A DNA stretch of 64,000 bases from Pyrus communis (taxonomy: Eukaryota > Streptophyta > Magnoliopsida > Rosales > Rosaceae), in contig NC_084815.1 of NCBI RefSeq assembly GCF_963583255.1, positions 744,001 to 808,000 of the forward strand, in the 5' to 3' direction. The stretch's first letter is position 1, and the number at the start of each line of letters is the position of its first letter. This document shows, piece after piece, positions 36,536 through 46,967 of the stretch. The position numbers and the translations under genes are program-made. The notes under the pieces are model-generated. The model was not told where the DNA came from. It was given only the letters and a program-made list of their open reading frames with translations, and ran no database searches.

Positions 36536-36640
36536 AACGTCGGGTTTTCAAACGTCGGGTTTTCAAACGTCGGGTTTTCATGGGTGTATTGTTTTACAAA
36601 AACTAGGTTTTCATGGGTGTATTGTTTTACGAAAACTTCG
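36536..36640. repeat. 15-bp and 36-bp short tandem repeats inside the old copia element
   Basis: AACGTCGGGTTTTCA occurs three times in a row (36536-36580), followed by two copies of GGTTTTCATGGGTGTATTGT with about 36-bp spacing. Confidence 0.9.
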
Positions 36641-38097
36641 AGTTTCAAAGGCACTAAATTTGAAACTATACGTTCAATTTTAGTTTATGAACATTTAGTT
36701 CATAAAAGAGAGGTTCCTGTAAGAACACAGAATGCATTATGCTAATTTAAGTGTAGTATTAATGAGTAATACTATAGCCCAAAATAATATGCAGAATGCA
36801 ATATGCAATATGCTAATATAAGCAAAATAATATTAAAATAATATTATTGAGTTGAAAATACCATAGCCCAAAAAATAGGGTTGGGTGCCGTAAGCAAAAG
36901 AAGGGCTCGGGTTGGGTATGGCTGCAAAAGCAACCCACTGAATGGTCTTCAGGCCACGGGCCAAGTTTTTGAAGCCCAACAAGAAGTTCTAGCGTAATTG
37001 GGGCCAAGGGAGGGGCATGAGTTAGGGCCCAACGAAAGTTGGCCTTGGGTTCGCGTGGGAAAGCAAGCCCAACAAAAGCTGGCTTGCAATTTTGGGTCGC
37101 ACAGGGCCCAGCCTAGGCTGGAACCGAGTCCAATAGGCTATGGCGTAGGTCCTGCAACCAAGAAGGCTGCGGCATGCAGGCCGAGATGCAAGGACAAAAC
37201 CCAAGAAAGCTGCAGGCTTCCTTGGGAAGTAGACTGGGGCTGCAAGCCCATCTAGGTTAACTAGGCTAAAGGCATGGGGGTCCGTGTGGTGGTAGCAATG
37301 CTCAGAGGGCTGCTGCAGTGGTGATGCCACAGTGGTGCCAAAAAAAAAAGCCCAATTTTTCGAACCTAGGGTTTAAAATAAACCTAATTTGCTTCTAATT
37401 TATTTGATATACATTGACTCACACATTCCACATAGCAAATATAATTGCGTAATGCATGAAACAAATATATATATATATCGTAAGGAAAATATAAACATAG
37501 ATGGGTTCATACATCATGGGGAATGTTTTCATGCTTCAAGGTCGTTTCAAATGTCTTATTTTATTTTAAGCGTACCTGATTGGTAGAAAACTACAGAAGC
37601 CTTTGAATTTGTAGAAGATCATTTTCATAAATCCGGAATTGCATTTCCAATGTGTTGTATCACATTCAACACAGAAAAATTAAATTGAATCAATAACATG
37701 TAGATCAATTCCAAATGATAAATTAATCACAAAAGAATGATTAAAAGTAATACTCCCCTGATTGAAGATCAAACTCTCTTGTTAGTGCAGCTTTAAGAGC
37801 GTGCTGATAACGTGTTATAAGCATAATTTACTGAACGATTATGGAGGCCATAGAGAGAGGGAAAGGTGCGGCAATAGTAGAGAGAAGAGAGAGATAAGTA
37901 ATTATGGGTGTGTTCTATTCCACCCCATTGTGCCTTTATTTACAGTAGTAGGGAAGGTTAATTCCTTACCTTTTTAGGATTACAACTCTTAATAGGATAT
38001 TAACTACGAAAGGGAATATAAAAGACATCCCTAGATATTTAGGATTTACACAATCACATTCCTATTCTAATAGGACTGCAACAAATGGATTTTTTTA

Positions 38098-39381
38098 GGG
38101 TAAATTACATAAAACTACCTCAACTATTGGGTCAGTCGCAGTTTCATACCCTATCTTTAAAAAATCTCAATGTCATATCTCATTTTACAAATTTGTAACA
38201 ATTTCATACCTTCCGTCAGTTTGTCTGTAAATTCTTCCGTTAAATAGTGACGTGGCTTAAAAATATTAATAAAATATTAAAAACTCAAAAAATAAAATCA
38301 TTTAATTTAATTATTTTTTTTTTTTGCATGGGGACCCACCCCTTATCCCTTCACCTTTTCTTCCCCCTCCCGTCTTCCCCCCAACCCAAAACTAGAACCA
38401 CCCCAAACCCAGATCCCACCCGCCACATCTCCCTCCCCCCCACCACTTGCTGCAGCATCCAAACCTACCACCCCAACCCACCACCATCAACACCGCCACC
38501 AGTTCTGCCCTCTGTTTCTCCCGAGAACATCTCATATTCTCCTCGAATTTTCGTCCCCGTCAGTGAAAACAGTTATAGTTGGACGACCTGTGTCCAGGCA
38601 ATCGACTAAGTTGCAGAGAAAGAGATGATGGTGGCCTCTAGAGCGTGGGTATATGAGAATTTGAGGAAAAAGGCACAAAATTGCAAGCTTTATTTCGGAG
38701 CTCCGAAAGTCTGCTTAGGCGAAGACTCGACTAACGACCGAGTCGTCGAGGATCGATAGAATCAGGTGCTGGAGCTCCACTTTAATGGTGGAGATCGAAG
38801 ATTGCTGCGTTGGCTTGTGACCGTTTGATGGCGACCATGAGCGAGTTCGAAACGGGCGGGTCGTCAACGAGTTGGGTTGAGAAGACCCGATTGAGCGAGG
38901 CGCTGAGGCAGAGCTCCATAGTGAGAGCTTGGAGAAGTGGGTTTGTGGCTGGTGGCATTGGCGAGTAGGGGTGGTGGGTTTGGGTTTAGCAGCAGGTGTT
39001 GTAAGAGCTGGTGCAACAAATGGCAGTGGTTGGGGGGGAAGAGAGATGTGGGTGGGATATGGGTTTGGGGGGGTTTTGGTTTTGCGTTGGGGGAAGACGG
39101 AAGGGGGAAGAAAGGGTGAGGGGATAAAGGGTGGGTCCCCATGCAAAAATAAAAAATAAAAAGATTTTATTTTTTGATTTTTTAATATTTAATTAATTTA
39201 TAATATTTTATTAATTTTTTTAAGCCACATCACTATTTAACAGAAGAATTGATAGACAAACTGACGGAAGGTATGAAATTGTCACAAATTCGTAAAATAA
39301 GGTATGACATTGACATTTTTTAAATATGGGTATGAAACTGTGACTGACTCAATAGTTAAGGTTGTTTTATGTAATTAACCC
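38098..39381. mobile_element. Foldback element with about 380-bp inverted arms
   Basis: 1284 bp. The left arm starts GGGTAAATTACATAAAACTA and the right arm read in reverse starts GGGTTAATTACATAAAACAA. The symmetry continues about 380 bp inward, including CATGGGGACCCACCCTTTATC-like blocks. Open frames on both strands (38247-38609, 38715-39146 and others) mirror each other across the palindrome and are C/P-rich, so they are by-products. It begins 14 bases after the old copia LTR. Probably a Mutator-like foldback element. Poly-T flanks hide the target duplication. Confidence 0.8.
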
Positions 39382-41154
39382 TTTTCTTTTTTTTTTTATC
39401 ATTTTAATCATTGGGAATTTTCCTCACTCATGAGAAACTAACATAAAACATTATTACTTTCTTTTATGACAAACTTGAAGGAAAAATTAGAGATTTATGT
39501 TGAGATTTCACTAGATTAGCATGCATATACTTTAAAATAATGCATGACAATAGAATCAATAAACAAAAATTAATCAAAACTAAATACCCTTCAAGATTTA
39601 TAGGCCTAATGATTGAGGTATCAAATTTAAAAAACATTTAACTACAGAGGAAGGGAGAGAGGATTGTATACCATTTGGAGCCAAGATTGGCCTCCCCAAG
39701 AAAGCTCCTATGCTCCTTAGAACCTTTTCTTCTCCTTTTTGAATCTCCATGAAATTTCTCTTGGCTTTCTCCATAGGTCCTCTCCGTCGATTTCTCCAAA
39801 AATTGACACATGAGACAACCTAAATGTCACACACCTCTAGTAGATAAAGACTAGTAATTTGTCCTTTAGGGGCCGGCCTCTAATGTTAGACAGGGAGAAA
39901 CGTTCTCCTCTCTTGTTCTAGAAGTAAACCACCAAAAACCATAAAGAGAAATAAGCTAAGTGTTAGCTAATTTAGGGAGGTAAGTCAAGTGAACTGACCC
40001 TATCCTTGGGCATAAATAGAAGGATGGCCCTTTTGGATCTTATGTCAATTTCGTCTTTTCAAGTCCTTAAATGAAGCTTAATGTGTTTGGGCCTAGTGGG
40101 CCCCAAAAACCTGAAACTATTTTAAGACCTAAAATTAACATCTAATTGTTAATATGATAAATTAAGATTCTCTAATTAATTTCACCTCTATTTAATTACT
40201 GTAATTAATTGTTTCCATCACTTCGTACTTATCTCAATACACTAGCGTACCAATGTACGATCCTATAGATTTCAATTAGCGAGGCAGTGAGGTGATTAGT
40301 AATACTACAATCACTTAGCAAATTAAAACATTCTTTTAATTCTCCCAATCATCGAAGAGTATGTGGTTAGTCCTCGAGAAGACTCACAAGTCATGAGTGA
40401 CATCTAGCCACAACCCAATCAAATATAGAATAATTTAGAGAGAGCCTATTTGGCTGCAACTACAATGCAATTCGATCATTCTCTAACTCAATACTCTTAA
40501 TCAAATTATTAGAGTATGAATGTTTATGTAAACCCCTAATGTGATTTCCCCAAATATATATTATTCAATTGAAACATATAAAGAATGCCTTCTTTAATCA
40601 CGCTGGATACTTTGACCAAAGATTTGCGAATTAGATCGTATAGTATTCTCCTTCTCTTACTGAAGGTTAGAAATTCCTTGTTACACTCATATGCCTCAAT
40701 GAATATGTCAAACACACCCAAATTGGGGCATGGTCATGTTGCATCATCAATTAGCCAATGGCTTTTCCATAAGACCATGGTGTATCAGGTCAGAGGATTA
40801 CTTGTTTTAACAATCATTAAATTGATGACATGATGAGCATGAGATCCTTGTATGGGCTATCGTGTAAGCCACCTTTGCACCACAACATTGAAGGAAAAAA
40901 ACTCATCAATTCAATAGAGGATTAGATGTTTAAAAAGACAAAAGATATAAAATGATACAATTTTAAAACTTTAAGGCGTAATGTGAGAAAATTACAAGTA
41001 CTTCATGATAATCTTCTTAAGTTTAAAGGTGTAAAATGTAATTAACCCTTATTACTATTATTATATCAAATTAAATTGGATGAGGAGAAATAATTTGAGC
41101 AGACTTTTGCGGTGGGATAAAGAATTCCATAAATATTCATGTGATAGCTCTTCC
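39382..41154. other. Repetitive-looking spacer, no gene supported
   Basis: Unassigned. The ending GTAATTAACCCTTATTA at about 41037 resembles a foldback-element end and may be a fragment of a second copy. The open frames at 40536 and 40585 lie opposite each other and have no domain. Confidence 0.35.
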
Positions 41155-41162
41155 TATATAAG
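41155..41162 (+). promoter_or_regulatory. TATA box of the plus-strand peptide gene
   Basis: TATATAAG. With a usual 25-35 bp spacing, transcription would start near 41185-41195, which excludes the in-frame ATG at 41175 and favours the ATG at 41241. Confidence 0.65.
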
Positions 41163-41240
41163 CAATCATACTACATGATTTTTCTTGCTATTCACCAACT
41201 CTTAGCCTCTTCCTCTTCTTCCTCCTCCTATTTGATCAAC

Positions 41241-42115
41241 ATGCTTCAAAATCCATCACTTAAACTACTGCTGGTACTCTTATTGGTTTTCTCGTATGAT
41301 CGATCTTTATCTGCAGTTCCTGCAACCAGTAAGGCTCAAGAATTTCTCTTTTTCTTTCCTTTCACTTTTTAAATATTTTCTTTGGTCATTTGGATTCAGT
41401 AGAAGGGTCTAAAGCTGATGCAACATGATATACATATATGCAGTCTATCTGTTTACAAAAGTTTATTTGTGCAAAAATAGTGGTTTATTTCATTATTTTT
41501 TCTTATATAAAAGAAGTGGATTAATAGTTCGTTATTATGCCTGTTTTGTAGGGATCCTCAGGTCAGAGGAGAAAGACTTGTCGGTCCAAGAATCTCTGGT
41601 TCAGCTCTCTATCTCTTTCGCTTTCGCCTTCTCATTCATTCTTTTCTTCTTGTTCTTTCCTTAAAGTAGTGAAATATTGTACCAATGATAATTATTTTAG
41701 AGCGTTGTTACTATCACTCTAAAACGTTATCGTGTATTCGTAAAGCGGTAAGGCATTTTTAATGAAAATGCCATTGCGCACTTCTTCAAGGTGAAAAGAA
41801 GTATGAAGCAGTGTATGATGACTTTTTCAAAGTATTAATAACAATTCTCTCATTTTACCCGCTTTATTCTGCAATATATAGAGATTCATACATAAATTTA
41901 TGTATGTGTTAATTATTTGCAATTTATCCCACAATAATGCTTTCTTAATTTATTCTTTCTGGCAGGGTCTAGTAGATGTGGGGAGAGGAGACGAGTTGTT
42001 TGATGCGGGCGAGGGAGAGAGTTTTATTGAAGGAAGGATGGCTATAGAAAGTGAGGACTATCCAGGAACAGGAGCAAACAACCATCATGACCCAAGAACC
42101 CCTGGAAAAGCTTAA
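41241..42115 (+). CDS. PSY-like secreted sulfated-peptide precursor, copy 2
   Basis: Three exons, 41241-41328, 41552-41598 and 41966-42115, encode 94 residues. Junctions are ACCA/GTAAGG, TAG/GGATCC, CTG/GTTCAG and CAG/GGTCTA. The N-terminus is a signal peptide (LLLVLLLVFSYDRSLS) then AVPAT. Its first intron falls at the same position and phase as in the gene at 28638. A charged middle precedes ESFIEGRMAIESEDY and PGTGANNHHDPRTPGKA. As with copy 1, the DY...GAN..HDP..PG pattern suggests a tyrosine-sulfated growth peptide of the PSY type; mature ends are not visible in the sequence. This gene keeps an extra 47-bp middle exon that copy 1 lacks. Function is inferred from the motif. Confidence 0.8.
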
Positions 42116-44787
42116 AGATCCTGTTCCCTCTCAGGCTTTAGTTTTAGTATGTTTTACATATGTGTGTAAACTTTACAGTCACAATCCATATAGATTCTGG
42201 ACGAACTTTTATTTGTGTTTTTGTCAAATATTCGTATGAAACTGCATGGAACTTTAGATGTATTAAACTTAAAACTTTTTATCTTATTAAATGATGTGGG
42301 AAATTCGAACTTGAGACATTTTCAATTTGAAAGAGAATTTGCCTTTCTGATATGCTCTACCAATTCTACGAGTGAGTTTACAACACCTAATTTTTATCAA
42401 CAACGGAATCTAGTAACAGCAGGTGGGAATTTGATCCTTGTTTTATTTAAAGTTGGATGTGGATAAGTATGAGATCGGTAGGGGTGATTATCCTGCCGAT
42501 GATTTCACCAAAAGCGTTTTCAACCATTTTAAAAGCACTTCTAAACTAGCCCATAGACTTCAAATCTTCATTTTAGAACTGGTGAAGTCCTCTTCTGAGT
42601 CAAATGCCGAGATTGAATGTTATGAGGATGGAAGTCCAGCTTTGATTACTTGACGCCCATGTCTGCGAATACTATAAACAGAGAACTCAGTACAACGAGC
42701 AGAGGATCTCATGCTCCAAGTGTTTTTCGAGTATCTGCCCTTCTGTGGCTTTACTAACCTTTTGCTAGCCAATGTAATCGACATGTTCGACAAAATTGAT
42801 GAAGTTGTAATTGGCACCTGGTGAGACCTTCGACAAAATTGACAGCGCAGTAGCCGTGGTGTTGCACTTGAAGGGGTGCACCTCAGCTAAAATGGACGTA
42901 GTTGTGCCAAAGTTTATTGATTAGTCGGTTAGTGCCCCAGTCCTTACGAAGTTCCAACCTTGGTAGGTGGTACTTAGTAAGGGTCACTATCACATCCAAG
43001 ATAACCTTCAAACCGAAGCAAGTTCACTATCACATCCAAGATAACCTTCAAACCGAAGCAAGTTCACTATCACATCCAAGATAACTTTCAAACACCTCTG
43101 CCCAATCAATCTGATACTGATCTGGTTACCTACGTTTTTTAGAACATTGTTACCGATAGAGAGCCCAGGACTGAGAATAATAGACATTGTTAAGGGCTTA
43201 AACCATATTAAGTTTTTATGTATAAATGTTTCTTAACTTTTAGTAGTTACTTCCAAAATATGAATTTGGTTTTTAATATCAGTTAACATACTGATCATTT
43301 ACTGGAAAATGGTTTTGTTGAAGTGATTTACCTTATACTTTATCATCATGTCTTTAGGCATGGGCCCAAGTAACTGTGAAGATTAGATGGAGTACAATCA
43401 TCAACCAGGTTAGAAACCACAGCTAGAGCTGGAACAGTATTAAAATTTGGTCCTCAAGAACTTCTTTGTGAATCTTTGGATACGGTTGTTAACTTAGAGA
43501 CCCAAGGACATTTCTTAAGAAGGGCTCTGTCAGTTGTATTGAAAATCTAGAGGAGCCCTCCTCATGCGTGTCTTCAAAGACCGTACATAGTAACACATAC
43601 TCCCTTTGAACTGTAATGAGCGTAATGTGTCAAATGCTTGAATTGTTACAAACTGTTCTTGTGCTCTCAGAATTTTCTTACAATTTCCTGGTATTTGTGC
43701 TCTAAGAATTTCCTTACAAAGTGTTCAAACGCCACATCGGGGTTGTATACTGCTATGGCCTCCTGCTGGACTGGGAAATGTATTGTTGTGAGGATCTAAT
43801 GGCTGTTTATCTCCGTCTTCCTAGCTCTACTGGTAATAGTCGCTGCTCAGGTAATGGCTTGCCAACCCTAGGAAAGCACTCGAGGGTTTAAAATATTAAG
43901 GATGTGGAGAAATCAGAACTGTGTTTTGTTCCGAAAACATTTAGAGTTGATGACCCGGATGAGGCTTCAAAGAATCCTATATATATGGACCGATTTAGGC
44001 ATTAAGCCTAACCAGATGGAATCCACATAAAAAATGTAATGTTTATCAGAACTTTAGAATCTAAAACAAAAGGCAAGAGCCATATCTTGAATTCATCCAT
44101 GTTTATCACTAATTTCCCAGCCTCTGGTATATATAGGCAGGAAATTGTATGAACCGCAAGCATGCCACTACTAGGTAATGCTAGTAGACAGGATAGTGTG
44201 GAAACCCTCATTCTCGTCATTCCTAAAAAAGCACGTAAACCTTCACTGTGTTTTTGCTCGATGGTCTTGGGCACGTATTGCTGGTCTTGCTTCCTGGTCA
44301 GATGTGGTGATCAGCTTCTCACTTGGATCGGTACATTTTGCACTTCAAACTGAATCGTTGATTATTTCTAGAGTTTTGAGTTCTGACTTCAAAAAGAAGG
44401 GCAATTTTACGAAAGTTTAGATACTGCGATTGTATAAAGGTTGTTGAGCTATACATATGTTCTCTTTTTGTTTGCTCATTGTAAATATATATACAGCAGT
44501 GGAAAACCCTCTTGCTTACCTGTCTGCTTCATTGATTCCTCGATTAATCTTGAACTTTAGGCAACCATTTCGGTAAAGTTAAATTTGTATGAGTTGTTAT
44601 GTTTCCGTGGAACAATATTAATGACTCTATCAGGATAGAAAAATGGTTGCAAGATAATAGCATGCAAGTCAATTGGCTTACAAGTTTCTGTTTATCTGAA
44701 CTGAATTTTATCCGGTTTCAGTCATAATTCATGGCTTCTCTTCTATAACCGGTTCAGAATCTTCAGATACTAGAACTTGCTTAATAG
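42116..44787. other. Long spacer, no recognised gene
   Basis: Several short frames (42215-42653, 44162-44420) exist, but overlap on both strands and have no known motif. Apart from the tandem repeat at 42981, I see nothing definite. Confidence 0.4.
42981..43093. repeat. 40-bp tandem repeat, about 2.8 copies
   Basis: The unit starts GTTCACTATCACATCCAAGA and ends AACCGAAGCAA. Copies begin at 42981 (first bases differ), 43021 and 43061. The last is partial and has one base change. Confidence 0.92.
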
Positions 44788-45090
44788 TGTTAGGAATGTT
44801 AGCTATATTGCTATAGCCTACCAGAACCAACGCATCATGTAAAGAAAATAGAAGGTGCAATGGTTTTGAATGAATTTCTTCGATTCCCTAACTATTCCTC
44901 ATACAGAGATTATATATAGCACTTTACAATTAATACATATCTACAATTTATGGCATGCAAGCCGTGATCCCTAGTTTGTGGGATTGGCCTAGGCTAGGAA
45001 AGGCATATAACTTTTCCCTGATCTGTGGGATTTCACCTAGGCTAATAAAGGCATAATACAATTATAATAATATTTCCTTAATACATCACA
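44788..45090 (-). mobile_element. Possible solo LTR, minus strand
   Basis: On the minus strand the stretch begins near TGTATTAAGGAAAT and ends GCTAACATTCCTAACA. It has a TATATATAATCTC promoter-like segment (about 44915) and a following U-rich end, the general layout of a copia LTR. No partner LTR or target duplication was found. Confidence 0.35.
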
Positions 45091-46064
45091 CGAGCTTCAC
45101 AGCTTATCCCGGATTTTTACTTTGTTCAGTGCACGATTTCCAGAGTGTAGGATTGTTTCTTGCAGAGTACAAGTAGCGGTCAAAGAAAGACGATTTCAAG
45201 AGGTGTAGCTAGTGCCTGCACTGCAGTACAGAGTAGAGTTGGTTACTTTTATTGTAATTTAGTTTCCGTTGATTCTTTGATTATTATGTATGAGTCTCAG
45301 CTGACTCTATGTTTTATTATATCTCTACTTCCAGCTACCATGTGTCGATCCTGGTGTATCTCGGGATCAGAGCATGACAACTTCTGCAGACCCAATGTCG
45401 ATTTAGGCTAGAACTGCTTTCGTCTTCAGTTGTTTGGCATGATGCTCATCTCTTAGAGATTCTCCTGTTTATTCAGTCAGGTTTATTGGTCTCGAGCCAC
45501 AAGTTTGTCTCCCCTTTGTGATGAATGATATTTTTTCCCCTAACAACTCATGTTTTTAATCCTTTTTAGTTTTTTTTTTTTTTTAATTCTTCTAATCAAT
45601 AATATTTTCCTCTTACCGTGGAGGTTACTTGTCTTGTATGAGTAAATTATATAGCCTTGTATTTCATCATAAATTCATTCATTCATCGATCAGTAAAGAT
45701 AATATACGCAATTCTAACATGGTATCATGACAATGAATTTTGATAGTGATAATCTAATCACTCATCCTAGAGGCAAAGGTGTCACAAGAGTCTCCAATCA
45801 AAAAGGCGTCGAATGTACAAATGATCCTTCGACGTATAGTTTTGGGCATTGGTCTGGTGGCAACACCCATCCAATCTAGTGAGGTAAATTTGATTGATGA
45901 AGTTACTAGCACCGTGTCAATGACGCAATACCTCTCGATCAATTCGATAGTTTGGTGGTACCAACTAGATGATTAGTGTGGTGAATATCAGTGGGAGGGG
46001 TAATATGTGAGGATTGTAAAAAATGTCTTAACATCAGAAAATTAATAAACCTCGTAACAACTAA
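45091..46064. other. Spacer with a copia-like LTR end
   Basis: The string ATTCTAACATGGTATCATGA at 45712-45731 resembles an LTR end joined to a decayed methionine-tRNA primer site. It could be the 5' boundary of a lost element. No coding follows. Confidence 0.3.
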
Positions 46065-46967
46065 TAAGAGCATTTCCAATCATGCTCTTTATTTTTTTTA
46101 GTTGAATTTTAGCTAAAAATGCTAGAAAGCTATTTTAGGAGCTCTCTAAAAATATTATACTCCGGCCAATTAAGAGGAATAGAGTACTTTATGTATAAAA
46201 TTATCAAAAATTGTATATTATGTTAGGAGCTCCTTTCTCACTCAGATTTTGAGTACTTAAAGCATCTCTAATGGAAGTCCCTATTTAGGGACTCCCACCA
46301 CCACTTTTAAGTATTCGTTTAGGAACTTAAAAAAATCTTTATGTACCTAAAAGAATAAGGAATTGTTATTAGCACTTCAAAAATCTCATTCTACACTCCT
46401 CACAAGTGTATTTTTTTTTCTAATTATGGAAAGCTTGGAGTGTCAAATGAGATTTTTGGAGTACTAATAACAATTCCCAAAGAATATTGCATCTAATAGT
46501 GAATAAAGGGAGTCCTTACAATAGAATCCCTAAATTTGAAGTTTTTATGATTTTATATGATAATTTGATTACATGCACATTTTTGGTTTATGTTAACATT
46601 TTTTAATTAGTTAAAATCATTAAAAGCATTAAAATCTTCAATCAAGATTGTGGGCTCCGTTTTTCACTCAAGGTGCACATTTTTTTTGTTTATGTTAACC
46701 ATTTTTTTTAACTAATTAAAAACATTAAAATTAAAAGTATTAAGAATATTAAGAGCTTCAATTAAGATTGTAGGACCCGTTTTCCACTCAAGATTGTTCA
46801 TATATAGTCTCTATATGTGAAAACATACACTATGTATCCGGTGAGTATCTGTACTTTAGAGACTCACTTTCCGACCCATTAGAGATTCATTTTGTTCCTA
46901 TATTTGTTTTATATTCATGTTATACGGTGGTTTTCCTTATTTAAAGACTCTACTGAAGATGCTCTTA
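46065..46967. mobile_element. Mosaic of non-autonomous DNA elements
   Basis: Outer ends TAAGAGCATTTCC and GAAGATGCTCTTA are inverted. Inside lies another pair, GCATCTCTAATGG (about 46262) and CCATTAGAGAT (about 46878). No coding potential. The nesting suggests serial insertions into an AT-rich target. Confidence 0.5.
46359..46477. mobile_element. MITE family F
   Basis: About 119 bp. Inverted ends GGAATTGTTATTAGCACTTC and, read in reverse, GGAATTGTTATTAGTACTCC continue through AAAAATCTCATT. Non-coding and nested in the mosaic at 46065-46967. Confidence 0.75.

Larger units (their letters stand above)
31635..38083 (-). mobile_element. Old, decayed Ty1/copia element, minus strand
   Basis: LTRs of 269 bp (31635-31903) and 271 bp (37813-38083) are clearly related but differ at many sites and by small indels, and both run from TGTTATA to GCAACA on the plus strand. 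On the minus strand, sequence next to the right LTR reads CGTTATCAGCACGCTCTT, a primer-site-like motif. The internal 5.9 kb is riddled with stops. The flanking 5-mers AACAG and AATGG do not match well, so the target duplication has decayed or is absent. Confidence 0.8.

Noticed and set aside
36536..36580. Short regularly spaced repeats as a possible CRISPR-like array
   Set aside because: The 15-bp units have no spacers between them and lie in a plant retrotransposon; this is a simple tandem repeat.
38247..39159. Overlapping long open frames on both strands within the foldback element
   Set aside because: They are mirror images across the inverted arms, Pro/Pro-Thr or Gly/Trp-rich, and have no domain; they reflect base composition of the palindrome.
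41175..41240. In-frame upstream ATG of the plus-strand peptide gene
   Set aside because: It lies too close to the TATA box at 41155 to be in the transcript, and it would bury the signal peptide behind a Ser run.
44008..44420. Overlapping frames on both strands at 44.0-44.4 kb
   Set aside because: Composition is partly protein-like, but no family is recognised and the frames contradict each other, so no gene is called.
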